In this document: in pieces, positions 61,152-64,000 of the stretch
Position numbering within the stretch: the first letter of the stretch is position 1
Layout of the letters: the number at the start of each line of letters is the position of its first letter
NCBI GenBank assembly: GCA_039925965.1
Contig: JBDSXW010000061.1
Location: 1 to 64,000, forward strand
DNA from: JAZKFT01 sp039925965
Lineage (GTDB): Bacteria > Bacteroidota > Bacteroidia > Chitinophagales > Chitinophagaceae
Direction of reading: 5' to 3'
Length of the DNA stretch: 64,000 nucleotides
The notes under the pieces: generated by a model
Seen by the model: the letters and a program-made list of their open reading frames with translations, nothing else
What the model was told of the DNA's origin: nothing
Database searches by the model: none
Translations under genes and position numbers: made by a program

Positions 61152-64000
61152 TTACAAAGTTCTTTTCACTTCCTCTTCCTCGAACGATACAATCGTATCG
61201 CCTACCTGCATATCTGCGAAGTTCTTGATGGTTAATCCGCACTCCATATTGCTTACTACTTCTTTTGCATCATCCTTATAGCGTTTCAGGCTACCCAGTT
61301 CGGCAAAACCGCCTTCTGTACGGGGGTAAATCAAAATGCCATCGCGGAACAAGCGGATCTTGGCATCCCGTTTCATGCGGCCATCGAGCACGAAACAACC
61401 TGCAACTGTAGCTTTGTCGAATTTGTACACTTCGCGTATTTCCACGTTGGCCACTTCTTTTTCCTGGATCTTCGGTTCCAACATCCCTTCCATCGCACTG
61501 CGGATTTCGTCGATCGCATTGTAGATGATGGAGTACATCTTTACTTCAATACTTTCCTGGTCGGCCAGCCTGGCAGCCTGCAAAGTAGGACGTACATTAA
61601 AGCCAATTACAATCGCATCTGAAGCATTAGCCAATGTAATATCGGTTTCAGTAATGGCACCTACACCTTTATGAATCACTTTCACCACAATTTCAGCCGT
61701 ACTTAGTTTTTGTAAACTATCGCTCAGGGCCTCTACCGATCCATCCACATCACCCTTAATAATTACATTCAGCTCTTTAAAGTTGCCCAACGCTAAGCGA
61801 CGGCCAATTTCATCCAGCGTAATATGTTTCTTGGTACGCATGCCCTGCTCTCGCAAGATCTGCCCACGTTTGTAGGCGTTTTCTTTTGCATCGCCTTCAT
61901 CAGCATATACCTTGAATTTTTCACCAGCCTGCGGTGCGCCGTTAATACCCAATATTAATACGGGGGCAGATGGTCCGGCAGCATCCATTTTAATGTTACG
62001 CTCGTTAAACATGGCTTTTACGCGACCAAAGAACTGTCCACTCACCACGATATCGCCTTGTTCCAATGTTCCGTTCTGAACCAATACCGTAGCTACATAA
62101 CCCCGGCCTTTGTCGAGGGTGGCTTCAATTATGGTACCGTTGGCTTCCCTTTCCGGATTGGCTTTCAGTTCCAGCAATTCAGCTTCGAGCAATATTTTTT
62201 CAAGCAATTTATCGATATTCAGGCCTTGTTTGGCGCTGATTTCCTGACTCTGAAATTTACCACCCCATTCTTCCACCAGGATGTTCATCCCAGATAACTG
62301 CTCGTATATTTTTTGCGGGTTAGCCCCGTCTTTATCTATTTTATTCACCGCAAAAATCATCGGCACATTTGCAGCCTGTGCGTGGCTGATGGCCTCACGG
62401 GTTTGCGGCATCACTGCATCGTCTGCGGCCACCACAATTACTGCAATATCAGTCACCTTGGCACCACGTGCCCTCATCGCGGTAAACGCTTCGTGACCCG
62501 GCGTATCCAGGAAGGTGACGCTTTTGCCACTCGCTGTTTTAACTTCGTAAGCACCAATGTGCTGCGTGATACCACCGGCCTCGCCACTTACTACATTCGC
62601 ATTACGGATGTAATCAAGCAATGAAGTTTTACCATGATCCACGTGACCCATGATGGTAACAATCGGCGCTCTTGATTTTAGTGCTTCAGGATCGTCCACA
62701 TCGTCCGCATCTTCCAAATCGTCGGCATCTTCCACACCGATAAATTCTACATCATAGCCAAATTCGCTGGCCACCAGTTCTATCACTTCCGCATCCAGGC
62801 GCTGGTTGATACTTACCATGATGCCCAGGCTCATACACTTGCCAATTACCTCGGCAAAACTTACATCCATGAGGTTAGCCAACTCGCTACAGCTAATAAA
62901 TTCCGTTACCTGTAGTTTATTGTCTTCGCCCACAGCACCCATTGACTCAGCAGCTTCTTCCCGCTTAGCACGACGGTATTTTGCTTTGAGGCTCTTACCA
63001 CGACCACCTGCACCAGCAAGTTTGGCCTGAGTTTCCCGCAGTTTTTCCTGGATCTGCTTTTGGTCAATAACCTTGTCTTCTCTTTTGACCGGTCCACGGT
63101 CAGGTCCACCTGGTCCGCGACGATTAGGTCCGCCCTGCTGACCCCCGGTGCTTCCGCCCCGGTTAAACGGAGGACGTGGTCCACCAGTATTGTTGCTATT
63201 ATTACCCTGGTACGGAGGTCGCGGTCCGCCTGTATTATTACCCTGGTAGGGTGGACGCGGTCCGCCGGTGTTTTGCTGTGGTCCCCTGTTTTGAGGTGCA
63301 TTATTATCCACCGGAACACCTTTCCTGTCCACAGGAATGCGTTTACGTTTGCGTTTTTCCCGGTCGCTGAGGGTTTGCTTAGGACGGGTATCGCTATCTA
63401 CCGGCAAGTTGATCTTACCAAGGATCTTTGGGCCTTCAAGCCTGTCAGCTTTAATATTTTCAATTACGGGGAGGTTACTTTCTGCGTCCACAGGCTCAAT
63501 AACTGTGGGCGCTAGTGTTTCTATCACTGTCTCTGCAGTTATGGCCGACACGGATGGTGTTGTTGTGGCGGTCTCTTTTTTCTTACCGGTGTCTGGCAGC
63601 TTTTCAGTAATTGCCGGTGCATCGGGTTTCTTCACACCCTTTTTAGGGCGGGTGGAAGAATCAATCGTACTCAAGTCAATCTTGTCAATGATCTTAGGGC
63701 CTTCTACTTCAGGCGCGTCGATTTTTACAATACCAGCCTCAGCCGTTTTTTCTGACTCAATTATTTGAATGGGCTGTAGTGGTCCCTCTTCTGCCGGGGA
63801 TGTAGCAATTACTACCGGCACCACAGCGGCTACTATCACAGGCTCTTCCTGCTTTGGATCTTCTTTTTTCGGTTCTTCTATCACTGCCACTACCGGCTCT
63901 TCCACTCTCGGCTTACGGACCATTTTTTCTTCAGTGGGTAACTCGCTGATAATCTGCTTGTTGTCAGAAAACTTCCTTTCTTCCTTATGATGAAAACTCA
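61152..64000 (-). CDS. infB: Translation initiation factor IF-2 (5' end outside window)
   Basis: The frame stays open through the right edge, so the true start is outside; the ATG at 63923 is internal. The visible 949 residues begin with an acidic and Pro-rich region containing two similar units (EGPKIIDKIDLSTIDSSTRP and EGPKILGKINLPVDSDTRP). A Gly/Pro/Asn-rich stretch with three NNTGGPRPP-type repeats follows, then basic helices (LKAKYRRAKREEAAES). The core has G1 GHVDHGKTSLLDYI, G3 DTPGHEAF and G4 NKIDKDGANP, followed by domains II and III and a C-terminal domain ending FADMQVGDTIVSFEEEE. IF-2 is a GTPase that brings initiator tRNA to the ribosome. It ends in a strong terminator. Confidence 0.95.
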   Translation of the reverse strand, partial: SFHHKEERKFSDNKQIISELPTEEKMVRKPRVEEPVVAVIEEPKKEDPKQEEPVIVAAVVPVVIATSPAEEGPLQPIQIIESEKTAEAGIVKIDAPEVEGPKIIDKIDLSTIDSSTRPKKGVKKPDAPAITEKLPDTGKKKETATTTPSVSAITAETVIETLAPTVIEPVDAESNLPVIENIKADRLEGPKILGKINLPVDSDTRPKQTLSDREKRKRKRIPVDRKGVPVDNNAPQNRGPQQNTGGPRPPYQGNNTGGPRPPYQGNNSNNTGGPRPPFNRGGSTGGQQGGPNRRGPGGPDRGPVKREDKVIDQKQIQEKLRETQAKLAGAGGRGKSLKAKYRRAKREEAAESMGAVGEDNKLQVTEFISCSELANLMDVSFAEVIGKCMSLGIMVSINQRLDAEVIELVASEFGYDVEFIGVEDADDLEDADDVDDPEALKSRAPIVTIMGHVDHGKTSLLDYIRNANVVSGEAGGITQHIGAYEVKTASGKSVTFLDTPGHEAFTAMRARGAKVTDIAVIVVAADDAVMPQTREAISHAQAANVPMIFAVNKIDKDGANPQKIYEQLSGMNILVEEWGGKFQSQEISAKQGLNIDKLLEKILLEAELLELKANPEREANGTIIEATLDKGRGYVATVLVQNGTLEQGDIVVSGQFFGRVKAMFNERNIKMDAAGPSAPVLILGINGAPQAGEKFKVYADEGDAKENAYKRGQILREQGMRTKKHITLDEIGRRLALGNFKELNVIIKGDVDGSVEALSDSLQKLSTAEIVVKVIHKGVGAITETDITLANASDAIVIGFNVRPTLQAARLADQESIEVKMYSIIYNAIDEIRSAMEGMLEPKIQEKEVANVEIREVYKFDKATVAGCFVLDGRMKRDAKIRLFRDGILIYPRTEGGFAELGSLKRYKDDAKEVVSNMECGLTIKNFADMQVGDTIVSFEEEEVKRTL

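Noticed and set aside
1..64000. CRISPR arrays, integrases, complete insertion sequences, prophage or plasmid replication genes.
   Set aside because: None was seen; the repeats present are short, degenerate and without spacers or associated genes.

Overview
The window reads as a chromosomal segment of a Bacteroidota bacterium, most likely of the Chitinophagaceae/Sphingobacteriia type. This rests on several things seen in the sequence: SusC-like and CarboxypepD_reg-type outer membrane receptors, a GLPGLI-family protein, a type IX secretion (T9SS) C-terminal domain, remains of a hybrid two-component regulator, -7 boxes of the form TAnnTTTG, and little use of Shine-Dalgarno sites. No genus is claimed. 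Most of the content is core-like; accessory character is concentrated at 1.7-2.7 kb, 9.1-10.2 kb and 31.7-44.2 kb.

Layout. 1-6 kb: an AddB-like gene (cut by the window edge) and an AddA-like helicase-nuclease, separated by two decayed ORF6N genes. 6-12 kb: an outer membrane barrel protein, a frameshifted ECF sigma gene followed by an intact cupin anti-sigma gene, a GNAT acetyltransferase, and an ECF sigma/membrane protein pair. 12-19.3 kb: an FkbM methyltransferase, a phosphate transporter with its DUF47 partner, the helicase PcrA, a small secreted protein and a lipoprotein with a possible caspase-like His/Cys pair. 19.6-23.3 kb: trigger factor, a secreted metallophosphoesterase and a PepSY-like protein. 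23.6-31.5 kb: an RND efflux set (TolC, adaptor, pump) followed by an outer membrane receptor-like barrel. 31.7-44.2 kb: a pectin/rhamnogalacturonan locus in decay, with a TonB-dependent receptor and beta-helix lipoprotein, a SusC stub, a large pectinesterase with T9SS signal, an acetylesterase/HTCS chimera and an internally deleted GH106-like rhamnosidase. 44.5-55.6 kb: tRNA-Leu(TAG), an OmpA-like protein, MurA with Asp in place of the catalytic Cys, a response regulator and histidine kinase, a GLPGLI protein, amidophosphoribosyltransferase, an FMN reductase and a SurA-like chaperone. 55.9-64 kb: a SNF2-family helicase with an uncharacterised partner, a broken tandem copy of that partner's 3' end, and infB (5' end outside the window).

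The most unusual signals are (i) the in-frame chimera and deletions that have eroded the pectin locus, (ii) degenerate period-7 repeats that abut start codons (tig, murA) or stop codons (several minus-strand genes), (iii) the SNF2 plus partner module with its duplicated remnant, and (iv) the possible caspase-like lipoprotein. No CRISPR array, integrase, complete insertion sequence or prophage was seen.
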